The notes: a model not told the origin generated them from the sequence alone. Shown: positions 54,750-63,466, counted from the stretch's first letter. The stretch is 64,000 nucleotides of DNA from Lentzea sp. NBRC 102530 (GCF_030269365.1 NZ_BSTF01000002.1:496001-560000), one strand, 5' to 3'. Made by a program: numbers and translations.

Positions 54750-56189
54750 ATGGAAATGATCCGCAACTTCGTCGGTGGCGCCTTCGCCGACCGGGACGCG
54801 GCCTTCGGCGACGTCGACCCCGCGACCGGCAGGACGCACGCGGTGGTGCAGGTCGCCGACGAGCCGCTGGTCGACCAGGCGGTCGCGGCGGCGAGGGCGT
54901 CGGGCTGGGGCCGGGTGCCGGTGCGGGAACGGGCCGCGGTGCTGCGCCGCGCCGCCGACGGCATCGAGGCGAGGTTCGAGGAGTTCGTCGCGGCCGAGGT
55001 CGCGGACACCGGCAAGCCCGTCCGGCTCGCCCGCGACCTGGACGTGGCCCGCGCGGTGCACAACTTCCGGACGTTCGCCGACGTCGTGTCCGCGGCCGGG
55101 CAGGAGTCGTTCCTCACCGACCTCGCCGACGGCAGGCAGGCGTTGAACTACGCCGTGCGCAAGCCACTCGGCGTGGTCGCGGTCATCGTGCCGTGGAACC
55201 TCCCGCTGCTGCTGCTCACGTGGAAGGTGTCGGCGGCGCTCGCGTGCGGCAACAGCGTCGTGGTGAAGCCCAGCGAGTTCACGCCCGGCACGGCGACGCT
55301 GCTCGCCGAGGTGCTCCGGGACGCGGGACTGCCCGCCGGCGCCTACAACGTGGTGCACGGGCACGGTGACGTCGGCGAGTTCCTGGTCGGCCATCCCGGC
55401 ATCGACGGGGTGACGTTCACCGGCTCCACCACGACCGGCACGCGCGTCATGCGGACCGTCGCCCCGCGCGTGCGGCCCGTGTCGTTCGAACTCGGCGGCA
55501 AGAACGCGGCCGTCGTGTTCGACGACGTGGACCTCGACGAGGCGCTCACCGGGCTGAGCCGGGCGATCTTCACCAACACCGGCCAGGTCTGCCTGTGCAC
55601 CGAACGCGTCTACGTGCAGCGGTCGATCTTCGCCGACGTCGCGGACGGCCTCGTGGAACACGCACGGGCGTTGCGGCTCGGCGACCCGAACGACGAGGCG
55701 ACGACGACCGGACCGTTGATCTCGCAGCAGCACCGCCGCAAGGTGCTCGACCACCTGGCGCTGGCGGAGGAGTCCGGCGCCAAGGCGATCACCGGCGGCG
55801 GCATCCCGGACATGGGGGAGGGCCTGGGCGAAGGTTCGTGGATCGAACCGACGCTGTGGACCGGGCTCACCAACGCCGACCGCGTGGTGCGCGAGGAGGT
55901 CTTCGGCCCGGTCGCCGCGCTGATCCCGTTCGACACCGAGGACGAGGCGATCGCGCTCGCCAACGACACCGACTACGGCCTGGCCGCCTCGGTCTGGACG
56001 AACGACCTGCGCCGCGGCCATCGCGTCGCGCAGGCGATGGACGTCGGCATGTCGTGGGTGAACACGTGGTTCCTGCGCGACCTGCGGTCCCCGTTCGGCG
56101 GCATGGGCATGTCGGGCATCGGCCGCGAGGACGGCGAGTCGTCGTTGCACTTCTACACCGAACCCACGAATGTGTGCGTGCAGCTGTGA
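54750..56189 (+). CDS. nbaE: 2-Aminomuconate 6-semialdehyde dehydrogenase
   Basis: An aldehyde dehydrogenase of about 480 residues. VIVPWNLPLLLLTWKVSAAL, VTFTGSTTTGTRVM, the catalytic Glu in SFELGGKNAAVVFDD and catalytic Cys in FTNTGQVCLCTERVYV match the 2-hydroxymuconic/2-aminomuconic semialdehyde branch. It oxidises 2-aminomuconate semialdehyde with NAD to 2-aminomuconate. The context (3-hydroxyanthranilate dioxygenase and ACMS decarboxylase in the same operon) selects the amino over the hydroxy substrate. ATG 54750 is chosen by family length; the frame is open to ATG 54690. The stop overlaps the next GTG. Confidence 0.85.
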   Translation: MEMIRNFVGGAFADRDAAFGDVDPATGRTHAVVQVADEPLVDQAVAAARASGWGRVPVRERAAVLRRAADGIEARFEEFVAAEVADTGKPVRLARDLDVARAVHNFRTFADVVSAAGQESFLTDLADGRQALNYAVRKPLGVVAVIVPWNLPLLLLTWKVSAALACGNSVVVKPSEFTPGTATLLAEVLRDAGLPAGAYNVVHGHGDVGEFLVGHPGIDGVTFTGSTTTGTRVMRTVAPRVRPVSFELGGKNAAVVFDDVDLDEALTGLSRAIFTNTGQVCLCTERVYVQRSIFADVADGLVEHARALRLGDPNDEATTTGPLISQQHRRKVLDHLALAEESGAKAITGGGIPDMGEGLGEGSWIEPTLWTGLTNADRVVREEVFGPVAALIPFDTEDEAIALANDTDYGLAASVWTNDLRRGHRVAQAMDVGMSWVNTWFLRDLRSPFGGMGMSGIGREDGESSLHFYTEPTNVCVQL

Positions 56190-56902
56190 CCATCGCCGAG
56201 ACCCTCCACGAAGCACAGACGACCGCGACCGAGATCCCGAACTTCGGGGACCTCACGGTCGAGGACGCGTACGAGGTCCAGCGCGCCCTGATCGCCCTGC
56301 GGGAACGGGCGGGCGAGACGGTCACCGGCGTGAAGCTCGGCTTCACCAGCGAGGCGAAGATGAAGCAGATGGGCGTGTCCGAGGTGATCGTCGGCAGGCT
56401 CACCAGCGGCATGGCGGGCCGCACGAGCGAGAACCTCATCCACCCCAGGGTCGAACCCGAGATCGCCTACCGGCTGCGCCGCGACGTCGACGGGTCCGCG
56501 CCGATCGAGGAGTGCGTGGACGCGGTGGCCGCCGCGATCGAGGTCATCGACTCCCGCTACCGGGACTTCCGCTTCACCTACACGGACGTGATCGCGGACA
56601 ACACCTCCGCCGCCGGGTACGTCCTCGGGGACTGGCAGCCCGTCACCGACGTGGGCGGACGTACGGTGCGGCTCACGTCGGGCACGGCGCACGTCGAAGG
56701 CTCCACCAGCGCGATCCTCGGCAACCCCGCGAACGCCCTGAGGGCGTTGGAGGACGTCGCCCGGAGGCGCGGAATCCCGTTGAAGGCCGGGTACGTCGTG
56801 CTCGCCGGGGCGGCGACCGTCGCGCTGCCGCTCACCGGGGAGTACGTCGAGTGCTCGATCGACGGGCTCGCCCCCGTCTCGTTCGGAGGGCGGTCGCGAT
56901 GA
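56186..56902 (+). CDS. nbaG: 4-Oxalocrotonate decarboxylase / hydratase family enzyme
   Basis: A 238-residue protein of the MhpD/fumarylacetoacetase-like hydratase-decarboxylase family. VTGVKLGFTSEAKMKQMGV, HPRVEPEIAYRLRRD, VIDSRYRDFRFTYTDVIADN and NPANALRALEDVARR are typical of 2-oxo-3-hexenedioate decarboxylases. It should decarboxylate 4-oxalocrotonate, formed after 2-aminomuconate deamination, to 2-oxopent-4-enoate. A vinylpyruvate hydratase is the related alternative, but neighbouring genes favour the decarboxylase. GTG 56186 and the next ATG 56899 both overlap stops, so translation is coupled along the operon. Confidence 0.75.
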   Translation: MTIAETLHEAQTTATEIPNFGDLTVEDAYEVQRALIALRERAGETVTGVKLGFTSEAKMKQMGVSEVIVGRLTSGMAGRTSENLIHPRVEPEIAYRLRRDVDGSAPIEECVDAVAAAIEVIDSRYRDFRFTYTDVIADNTSAAGYVLGDWQPVTDVGGRTVRLTSGTAHVEGSTSAILGNPANALRALEDVARRRGIPLKAGYVVLAGAATVALPLTGEYVECSIDGLAPVSFGGRSR

Positions 56903-57318
56903 CAGCGCGCACGATCACCGGACTGGCCCGCCCGCGCGGCCGGTTCCCGCACGTGAAGGTGTCCGGCGACCTCGTGTTCGTCTCCGGCACGAGTTCCCGC
57001 AGGCCCGACAACACGTTCGCGGGCGTCGAGGTCGACGAGCTCGGCACCACGAACCTCGACATCCGGGCGCAGACCCAGGCCGTGATCGAGAACGTCGCCG
57101 CCATCCTCGCCGAGGTCGGCTGCACGCTCGCCGACGTCACCCAGGTGACCACGTTCCTGGTCAACATGAACGACTTCGGCGGCTACAACGAGGTCTACGC
57201 CTCGTTCTTCGACGAGAACGGTCCCGCCCGCACGACCGTCGCCGTCCACCAGCTGCCCCACCCGCACCTGCTGATCGAGATCCAGGCGATCGCCCGCCTG
57301 CCCGAGGAGAACCGATGA
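56899..57318 (+). CDS. nbaF: RidA-family 2-aminomuconate deaminase
   Basis: A 139-residue YjgF/RidA-fold protein (HVKVSGDLVFVSGTSSRRPD, QTQAVIENVAAILAEVGC, DVTQVTTFLVNMNDFGGYNE, ARTTVAVHQLPHPHLLIEIQ). RidA proteins hydrolyse imines and enamines. In 3-hydroxyanthranilate and aminophenol pathways a RidA-fold enzyme (AmnD/NbaF) deaminates 2-aminomuconate to 4-oxalocrotonate, and its place between the decarboxylase and dioxygenase genes supports that role. The usual RidA arginine appears in PARTTVAVHQLP. Confidence 0.8.
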   Translation: MTARTITGLARPRGRFPHVKVSGDLVFVSGTSSRRPDNTFAGVEVDELGTTNLDIRAQTQAVIENVAAILAEVGCTLADVTQVTTFLVNMNDFGGYNEVYASFFDENGPARTTVAVHQLPHPHLLIEIQAIARLPEENR

Positions 57319-57833
57319 CCCTGCCGCCCGTGATCAACTTCCAGGCCTGGATCGACGAGAACCGGCACCTGCTCAAGCCGCCGGTCGCGAACAAGACCCT
57401 GGCGCTCGGCGACGACTTCATCGTCCAGATCGTCGGCGGCCCCAACAGCCGCACCGACTTCCACCACGAGCCCTACGAGGAGTGGTTCTTCCAGATCAAG
57501 GGCGACATGCACGTCAACGTCATGACGGAGGGAGGCCAGGAGACGGTCCACATCCGCGAGGGCGAGACGTGGCTGCTGCCCGGCAACACCCCGCACTCGC
57601 CGCAGCGCCCCGACCCCGACTCGATCGGCCTCGTGATCGAACGCGTCCGCGAGGAGGGACAGCTCGAACGGTTCCAGTGGTACTGCCTGGACTGCTCGAA
57701 CCTGCTGCACGAGATCGAGCTCCAGGTGCGCGACATCGTGGCGGACCTGCCGCCGGTGTTCGAGAAGTTCTACGCCGACACCGGCGCCCGCACGTGCTCC
57801 CGCTGCGGCGCGCTGCACCCCGGCAAGGGCTGA
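57315..57833 (+). CDS. nbaC: 3-Hydroxyanthranilate 3,4-dioxygenase
   Basis: A 172-residue cupin dioxygenase. Iron ligands are His50, Glu56 (RTDFHHEPYEEWFFQ) and His94 (GNTPHSPQRP); Arg46 and Arg98 bind substrate. This spacing equals the Ralstonia enzyme (51/57/95, 47/99) shifted by one. The C-terminal rubredoxin-like iron site typical of bacterial enzymes is kept: Cys124 and Cys127 in WYCLDCSNLLHE and the pair in CSRCGALHPGKG. It opens the ring of 3-hydroxyanthranilate to 2-amino-3-carboxymuconate semialdehyde. ATG 57315 overlaps the deaminase stop. Confidence 0.93.
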   Translation: MTLPPVINFQAWIDENRHLLKPPVANKTLALGDDFIVQIVGGPNSRTDFHHEPYEEWFFQIKGDMHVNVMTEGGQETVHIREGETWLLPGNTPHSPQRPDPDSIGLVIERVREEGQLERFQWYCLDCSNLLHEIELQVRDIVADLPPVFEKFYADTGARTCSRCGALHPGKG

Positions 57834-57835
57834 GC

Positions 57836-58813
57836 ATGGGCACCATCGACGTCCACACGCACCACGTCCCGCAGGCCTGGCCGGCACTGCCCGGTGCCGA
57901 GGCGCCGTGGCTGCGGGTCGAGTCGGCGTCCGACGCGGTGATCATGATGGGCACCCGCGAGTTCCGGCGCATCCGGTCGAACTGCTGGGACGCCTCGCTG
58001 CGGCTCGCGGACATGGACGCCGACGGCGTGGACGCGCAGGTCGTCTCGCCCACGCCGGCGTTCTTCTCCTACGGCCTCCCGCCTGCCGAGGCCGTCGAGG
58101 TCGCGCGGATCTTCAACGACCTCGCGCTGGAGATCGTGGCACCCGCGCCTGACCGGCTGATCCCGTTCTGCCAGGTGCCGCTGCAGGACCCGGACGAGGC
58201 GTGCCGCGAACTGGAACGGTCCCTCGCCAACGGCCATCGCGGTGTCGAGATCGGCAACCACGTCGGGGACCTCGACCTGGACAGCGAGGGCGTGGTCACG
58301 TTCCTGCAGCACGCGGCGTCGCTGGACGTGCCGGTGTTCGTGCACCCGTGGGACATGGCGAGCACGCCGCGCAACGACCGGTGGATGGCGCAGTGGCTGA
58401 CCGGCATGCCCGCCGAGACGCACCTGTCCGTGCTCGCGCTGATCCTCGGCGGCGTGTTCGACCGGATCGACTCGCGCCTGCGGATCTGCTTCGCGCACGG
58501 TGGCGGTTCGTTCGCGTTCTGGCTGGGACGCACCGAGAACGCGTGGCACCAGCGCCACGACGTGATCGGCACGTCCGAGTTCCCGCCATCGCACTACCTC
58601 GGCCGGTTCTACGTCGACTCGGTGGTGTTCGACGAACGCGCGCTGCGGCTGCTCGTCGACACGGTCGGGGCCGAGCGGGTGCTGGTCGGCAGCGACTACC
58701 CGTACCCGCTGGGGGAGCGGCCGGTCGGCGAGGTCGTGACGAAGAGCGGGTTCCTGAGCGAGGACCAGCGGGCGTTGATCCAGCGCGGCAACGCCTTGCG
58801 TTTCCTCGGTTAG
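57836..58813 (+). CDS. nbaD: Aminocarboxymuconate-semialdehyde decarboxylase (ACMSD)
   Basis: A 325-residue amidohydrolase-fold decarboxylase. Zinc ligands are His7 and His9 (IDVHTHHVPQAW), the histidine of VFVHPWDMAST and the aspartate of VLVGSDYPYPLGE; FAHGGGSFAFWLGR is the second family motif. It converts the dioxygenase product to 2-aminomuconate 6-semialdehyde, the substrate of the dehydrogenase at the head of the operon, and so prevents spontaneous quinolinate formation. It starts two bases after the dioxygenase stop. It meets the convergent LysR gene with a four-base overlap. Confidence 0.92.
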   Translation: MGTIDVHTHHVPQAWPALPGAEAPWLRVESASDAVIMMGTREFRRIRSNCWDASLRLADMDADGVDAQVVSPTPAFFSYGLPPAEAVEVARIFNDLALEIVAPAPDRLIPFCQVPLQDPDEACRELERSLANGHRGVEIGNHVGDLDLDSEGVVTFLQHAASLDVPVFVHPWDMASTPRNDRWMAQWLTGMPAETHLSVLALILGGVFDRIDSRLRICFAHGGGSFAFWLGRTENAWHQRHDVIGTSEFPPSHYLGRFYVDSVVFDERALRLLVDTVGAERVLVGSDYPYPLGERPVGEVVTKSGFLSEDQRALIQRGNALRFLG

Positions 58814-59730
58814 CGACCGTCCATGTCGGACGCGATCTCCGTCAGGCACTCGATGAACGCCTCGGCGGACGGGCTCAGCGTGCGGGAGGGCAGGGTCAGC
58901 CCCACGCTGTGCCCCACCTGGTCGAGCTGGACGTTGAGCCGGGTCAGCCGGTCGTCGTCGACCGTGATCAGACTCGGCAGCGCGGCGATGAAGTCGTTCT
59001 CCACCAGCAGTTCCCGCACGATCAGGTACGACGTCGTCTCCACCCGGTTCACCGGCAGGGCGATCTCGTGGCGCGCGAAGAACTGCTCCAGTTCGCGCCG
59101 CAGCACCGTTTCCGCGCCCGGCATGATCCACGGGTGCTTCGCGAGGTCGGCGGGACCCACCTCGCGGTTCGCCAGCGGATGTGTGGTCCGCACGACGAGG
59201 TGCACCGCCTCGTCGTAGAGCCTGCGCCGTTCGAGCTGCTCGTCCGACGGTGCCGTGAGCCGCCCGACGATCATGTCGACGCGCCCGGCCGCCAGGTCCA
59301 CGAGCATCGGCTCCGGCGCCGCCTCCCGCACGATCACCGTCAGGTTGGGCCGGCGGCGCTTCATCGCGGTGATGGCCCTGGGCAGCAACACGTTGGTACC
59401 GGCCAGGTGCGTGCCGACCACGACCGTGCCGCGTTCGGCTTCGGCGAGTTCGACCAGGTGCCGGCCCGCTTCGTTGAGCTGGGCCAGGACGGCCCTGGCG
59501 TGCTCGCCGAACGCCGACCCGTAGACCGTGGGCGTGATGCCGCGCGGGCCGCGGTCGAAGAGCGTGACGCCGAGGATCTCCTCGAGTTCGTGCAGGCCGC
59601 GGGTGACGACGGGCTGGGTGACGTGCAGGGCGGCGGCCGCGCCGACGACGGTGCCCTGGCGCAGGAGCGCGTCCAGCAGCACGAGGTGGCGCAGCTTCAG
59701 CCTGCCGTCGAGCAGCCGGGGCGTTTTCAC
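58810..59730 (-). CDS. LysR-family regulator beside the 3-hydroxyanthranilate operon
   Basis: A 306-residue LysR protein. The DNA-binding part is LKLRHLVLLDALLRQGTVVG, AAAALHVTQPVVTRGLHELE and LGVTLFDRGPRGITPT; the effector domain starts RGTVVVGTHLAGTNVLLPRA. The form resembles the PcaQ/GbpR branch that controls aromatic or sugar-acid catabolism. Being convergent with the operon rather than divergent, it would act on the operon promoter from a distance, with 3-hydroxyanthranilate or a later intermediate as a possible inducer. GTG 59730 is the start. Confidence 0.85.
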   Translation of the reverse strand: MKTPRLLDGRLKLRHLVLLDALLRQGTVVGAAAALHVTQPVVTRGLHELEEILGVTLFDRGPRGITPTVYGSAFGEHARAVLAQLNEAGRHLVELAEAERGTVVVGTHLAGTNVLLPRAITAMKRRRPNLTVIVREAAPEPMLVDLAAGRVDMIVGRLTAPSDEQLERRRLYDEAVHLVVRTTHPLANREVGPADLAKHPWIMPGAETVLRRELEQFFARHEIALPVNRVETTSYLIVRELLVENDFIAALPSLITVDDDRLTRLNVQLDQVGHSVGLTLPSRTLSPSAEAFIECLTEIASDMDGR

Positions 59731-59902
59731 GATCCGACCTTACGTGCCGGGGGTGCGGGGGACGGTGTCCCGCGCCGGGTGGGAGGGCGCAGGGGCGGGG
59801 CGTCGGCTGGTGGCTTCGAGGGCGCGGCGCCTGCTGCTCTCCGGCCCGATCGCGGCGATACTGCCCATTCGCTTTTCGTTGCCCAGGTGGGCCCAAATCG
59901 AT

Positions 59903-59922
59903 TTTGGAGCTCCTTTGGAGCT
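59903..59922 (+). promoter_or_regulatory. Direct repeats with 11-bp period upstream of the third RiPP precursor
   Basis: TTTGGAGCT occurs at 59903-59911 and 59914-59922, one helical turn apart, directly after the palindrome AAATCGATTT (59895-59904). The stretch 59885-59935 is clearly less GC-rich than its surroundings and ends about 60 bases before the precursor start. Direct repeats at 11-base spacing are the pattern bound by SARP/OmpR-type activators; no such gene is in the window. Confidence 0.45.
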
Positions 59923-59982
59923 TTCTTGGTGTGCGCGGGCAGACTCCTCGTTGTTCGAAGTTCATCGGAGGGAGGAGCACTC

Positions 59983-60087
59983 ATGCAGAAGCCCAAGGCC
60001 AAGATGAAGCGAATCACGATTCGCAAGGTCGGCCCGGTCCGCCTCACGGCGGCCGCCTGCTCGCAGTACAACGTCAAGCCGGCCTAA
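59983..60087 (+). CDS. Putative RiPP precursor peptide of an unassigned class
   Basis: A 34-residue peptide at ATG 59983 behind a very strong GGAGGGAGGAG site. The first 20 residues are strongly basic (MQKPKAKMKRITIRKVGPVR) and the tail is LTAAACSQYNVKPA with one Cys, one Tyr and one Ser. It is followed by a large hairpin and then by a gene encoding a PqqD-like domain fused to a membrane protease, the classical setting of a ribosomal peptide precursor. The basic leader with KxGPVRLT differs from lanthipeptide, lasso, sactipeptide and mycofactocin precursors that I know. The part that becomes product is unknown. Confidence 0.75.
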   Translation: MQKPKAKMKRITIRKVGPVRLTAAACSQYNVKPA

Positions 60088-60096
60088 GGCGGGACG

Positions 60097-60130
60097 CGGA
60101 TGCGCTGGGCTCGCGCGCCCAGCGCATCCG
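60097..60130 (+). terminator. Perfect 14-bp hairpin after the third RiPP precursor (attenuator)
   Basis: CGGATGCGCTGGGC (60097-60110) and GCCCAGCGCATCCG (60117-60130) pair perfectly around TCGCGC, nine bases after the precursor stop and 24 bases before the protease gene. Size, loop length and place repeat the arrangement after the class IV lanthipeptide precursor at 30352-30381. Partial termination would give excess precursor message. Confidence 0.85.
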
Positions 60131-60154
60131 ACTTCGGCGCAGGGGAGGAACGTC

Positions 60155-61360
60155 GTGACCGAGTTCGATCTGGACCGGCCGGTGCCGTTGCACCCGCTGG
60201 TGTTCCTGGAGGACGGCGACGAGGTGACGATCGGCAGGGCCGACGTCGACTCGTACGGCATCTTCCCCGGTGAGGGCGCCGCACTCGTGCGGCGGCTGGT
60301 CGACGGCGACACCCCGCGCGAGGCGGCGGAGTGGTTCGAGCGCGAGTACGGCGAAGAGGTCGACGTCGAGGACGTGCTCGCCGGGCTGGAGGAACTCGAC
60401 CTCGTCCGCGGAACCGGTGAGGTGGCCGCGGAGAAGGCGCCCGTGCGATTCAGCGGTCTCGGGAAGGCGTTGTTCTCGAAACCGGCGTGGGTGGTTTACG
60501 CGGCTTTGGTGATTTGGGGACTCTCCGCGATGGTGTTCAACGCGGATTTGAGGCCCACCTATCACAACATCTTCTTCTCCGACTATTACACGGTCATTCA
60601 GGTCGGATTGTTCCTCGCCGCCGTTCCGCTGCTGTTCCTGCACGAGTCGTTCCACGCGCTCGCGGGACGGCGGCTCGGGGTGCGATCGAGGCTGCGAATA
60701 GGGCGGCGGCTCTACTTCATCGTGCTGGAGACCTCGCTCGACGGGCTCGTGGCCGTGCCCAGGAGACAGCGGTACCTGCCCATCGTGGCCGGGCTGCTCG
60801 CGGACGTGCTCGGGATCGCGGCGTGCACCGTCGCGGCCGACCTCACGCGGCACCCCGACGGGTCGCTGTCCGGGCTCGGGCAGTTCCTGCTGGCCGTGGC
60901 GTTCGCCGCGCTGCTGCGGGTGATCTGGCAGTTCTTCCTGTACCTGCGCACCGACGTGTACGTGCTCGTCAGCACCGTGCTCGGGTGCGTCGACCTGCAC
61001 GGCGCCGCGTTGCAGATCTTCCGGAACCGGGTGCGGCGGGTGTTCGGGCGGCCGGAGACGGACGAGGAGCTGCTGCACCCCGTCGACCGCAAGGTCGGGC
61101 GCTGGTACTCGTGGCTCGTCGTCGTCGGGTACACCGCGAGCCTCACGACGTTCGTGCTGGCCGGCGCGCCCGTGCTCTACCGGTTCGTCACCGGTGTCGT
61201 CGGGCGGCTCACCGGGGACGGCGTGCCGACGGCCCAGTTGCTCGACTCGATCGTCTTCGGCACCGCGGCGGTCGTGCAGTGCGCGGTGCTCGGCTGGCTC
61301 ATGGTCCGCGAACGGGTCAAGGCGCGCCGCGACCGTCGTCTGCACCACGTCATTCACTGA
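60155..61360 (+). CDS. PqqD-like domain fused to M50-type membrane metalloprotease
   Basis: A 401-residue protein. Residues 5-85 look like a PqqD/RRE domain (RPVPLHPLVFLEDGDEVTIG, FPGEGAALVRRLVDGDTPRE, VDVEDVLAGLEELDLV), which binds RiPP leaders. From about residue 110 it is polytopic (VVYAALVIWGLSAMVF, TVIQVGLFLAAVPLLFL), with the zinc site HESFH at residues 163-167 inside LFLHESFHALAGRRLGVRSR and a later VAGLLADVLGIAA that may give the third ligand. This is the site-2-protease/YydH type. It probably captures the basic precursor and cleaves it at the membrane. GTG 60155 follows GGGGAGGAA. Confidence 0.8.
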   Translation: MTEFDLDRPVPLHPLVFLEDGDEVTIGRADVDSYGIFPGEGAALVRRLVDGDTPREAAEWFEREYGEEVDVEDVLAGLEELDLVRGTGEVAAEKAPVRFSGLGKALFSKPAWVVYAALVIWGLSAMVFNADLRPTYHNIFFSDYYTVIQVGLFLAAVPLLFLHESFHALAGRRLGVRSRLRIGRRLYFIVLETSLDGLVAVPRRQRYLPIVAGLLADVLGIAACTVAADLTRHPDGSLSGLGQFLLAVAFAALLRVIWQFFLYLRTDVYVLVSTVLGCVDLHGAALQIFRNRVRRVFGRPETDEELLHPVDRKVGRWYSWLVVVGYTASLTTFVLAGAPVLYRFVTGVVGRLTGDGVPTAQLLDSIVFGTAAVVQCAVLGWLMVRERVKARRDRRLHHVIH

Positions 61361-61371
61361 AAGGACGCACC

Positions 61372-63456
61372 ATGGACAGCCGCTTCTGGATCCGCGCCGA
61401 CCGGCGGCGCGACCGGGCCCACGCCCTCGCCGCACTGGAGCTGCCGCCGGTCTGGGCGGTCCTCGACGCCCACCGGCGGCTGCGCGGACCGTACACGGCT
61501 GCGGGCGCGTTGTTCCGCCAGATCGCCGACGACCTGCTGGAACGCTGCCCGGACCTGGGGGAGCGGCACAACATCGAGCTGCTGACGACCACGCCGGAGC
61601 TCGCCGGGCGGGTGCCGAGCGCCTGGCACACCCTCGAATGGGCCGTGCAGGACAGCGAACGCACCCGCTACTACTCGCGGCTGCACACCCGCAACATCGC
61701 GAACGGCCTGGCGGAACTGCTGCGCGACTACCTCGCCACCCTCGGCGGCGGGCCGCGCACGCTCGTGATCGAGAACGCGCACGAGGCCGACGCGTCCGAC
61801 CAGGAGTTCATCGCGGTCCTGTTGCGGCGTGGCGACATCCCGGACCTGACCGTCGTCGTCGGCACGAGCCGGGAGCCGCTAGCCGACCCGCGCGGCGAGG
61901 TCGACGTGTCGCTGGCGCAGACGATCGCCGCCCACACCCGGATCGTCGACGCCGAGCCCGTCGCAGAGCAGCCGGTGGCCGAGAACCCCGCCCAGGCCTA
62001 TGTGGACAGTGACGGCACGGCGGACGACCCGCGCCTGCTCGCCGCGTACCTGGAACTGCCGGCCGAGACCCGCGCCGCGCTGCACGACGCACGAGCCGAG
62101 GAACTCGCCGAGTCCGAGGACTTCTCGCTGCGGCTCGGCGCGATCCCGTTCCACCTGGAGCACGGCAGCGACCCGGCGGGAGCCGGCGCGCAGGCGTTGC
62201 GGGTGGCGCTGGACCACTGCCACAAGGTCGGGCTCTACCAGGCCGCGGCGGACCACGGGCTGCGCGGCCGGGCGGCGGCGGACCGCGAGACCGACCCGGA
62301 CCTGTGGTGGCACCTCACGTTCCAGACGGGCATCGTGCTGGCCGCCGTCGGGCGCGCCGCCGAGGCCGAGACGCTCTACGTCGAGGGCCGCGCCGCCTCC
62401 ACGGACGCGGGGGTGCACCTGGAACTGGCCTACTCCACGGCCATGCTGCACGCGCGGCACTACTCCGAGGCCGAACGCGACTACGTGCGCGCACGGGCTT
62501 GGATGAACCTCGCCATCGCGCTCGCGTCCCAGCTGACCGACCCGAAGATGGAAGCGTTCCAGTCCGTCTTCACCCGCAACGGCCTCGCGCTGGTCGAGGT
62601 CCGCGAGCAGAAGCCGCAGGTGGCGCTCGACCTCGTCAACGAGGGGATCGCGCGGCTCGACCGCGACCTCGAACCGGACGAGCAGGTGCTGCACCGCCTC
62701 GTGCTGCGCTACAACCGGGCACAGGTCTACGGCGCGATGGGCAGGCTCGACGAGGCGCTCGCCGACTACAGCTACGTGCTCGAACGCGACCCGAACTTCC
62801 CCGAGCACCACTTCAACGTCGGCAACGTGCTGCGCAAGCTCGGCAGGGACGAGGAGGCGATCGAGGCCTACCGCGAGGCGTTGCGGCTCTCGCCGCCGTT
62901 CCCCGAGGCCTACTACAACATCGGCGACGCACGGCTGGCGCTCGGCGACGTCGAGGGTGCGATGGCGGACTTCGGTTACGTCATCGAACTCGACCCCAAG
63001 CACGTCGACGCGCGCATCAACCGCGCCGGGCACCTGCTGGCGAACGGCGACGTCGACGGGGCGTGGCGCGATGTCGCCGCCGCGCTGGAGCTGGCCCCGG
63101 ACAACGCGCACCTGTTGTGCCTCAAGGGCCAGCTGCTGGTCGAGCAGGACGAGTACGCGGCGGCCTCCGAGGCGTTGGCGCAGGCGGTGCAGCGCAACGG
63201 CAAGCTGGCCGAGGCGTGGGCGATCCGCGGCTCGATCGCGGTGGCCTCCGGCGAACTGACCGACGCGATCAGCTACCTGAGCCGGGCGTTGACGCTCGAC
63301 GACAACCCGGAGGTCCGCTACAACCGCGCGATCGCCTATGAGGAGTCCGGCGAACTCGCGGCCGCGATCCTCGACTACGACGCGGTGCTCGCGGTGACCG
63401 ACGACGAGGACGCCCGCGAGCGCAGGGAACTCTGCGCCGCGGCGTCGGTCAGCTAG
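61372..63456 (+). CDS. TPR protein with degenerate ATPase-like N-domain
   Basis: A 694-residue soluble protein eleven bases after the protease gene. Residues 1-190 contain a Walker B-like RTLVIENAHEADASDQEF and LTVVVGTSREPLADP as in LAL-type STAND proteins, but no Walker A. Residues 290-690 are TPR repeats (YNRAQVYGAMGRLDEALADY, HFNVGNVLRKLGRDEEAIEA, YYNIGDARLALGDVEGAMAD). There is no DNA-binding domain. It may be a scaffold for the peptide-modifying complex. The class IV lanthipeptide operon also holds a helical-repeat protein, but the two are not obviously alike in sequence. ATG 61372 follows AAAGGA. Confidence 0.75.
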   Translation: MDSRFWIRADRRRDRAHALAALELPPVWAVLDAHRRLRGPYTAAGALFRQIADDLLERCPDLGERHNIELLTTTPELAGRVPSAWHTLEWAVQDSERTRYYSRLHTRNIANGLAELLRDYLATLGGGPRTLVIENAHEADASDQEFIAVLLRRGDIPDLTVVVGTSREPLADPRGEVDVSLAQTIAAHTRIVDAEPVAEQPVAENPAQAYVDSDGTADDPRLLAAYLELPAETRAALHDARAEELAESEDFSLRLGAIPFHLEHGSDPAGAGAQALRVALDHCHKVGLYQAAADHGLRGRAAADRETDPDLWWHLTFQTGIVLAAVGRAAEAETLYVEGRAASTDAGVHLELAYSTAMLHARHYSEAERDYVRARAWMNLAIALASQLTDPKMEAFQSVFTRNGLALVEVREQKPQVALDLVNEGIARLDRDLEPDEQVLHRLVLRYNRAQVYGAMGRLDEALADYSYVLERDPNFPEHHFNVGNVLRKLGRDEEAIEAYREALRLSPPFPEAYYNIGDARLALGDVEGAMADFGYVIELDPKHVDARINRAGHLLANGDVDGAWRDVAAALELAPDNAHLLCLKGQLLVEQDEYAAASEALAQAVQRNGKLAEAWAIRGSIAVASGELTDAISYLSRALTLDDNPEVRYNRAIAYEESGELAAAILDYDAVLAVTDDEDARERRELCAAASVS

Positions 63457-63466
63457 GGGAAACGCC

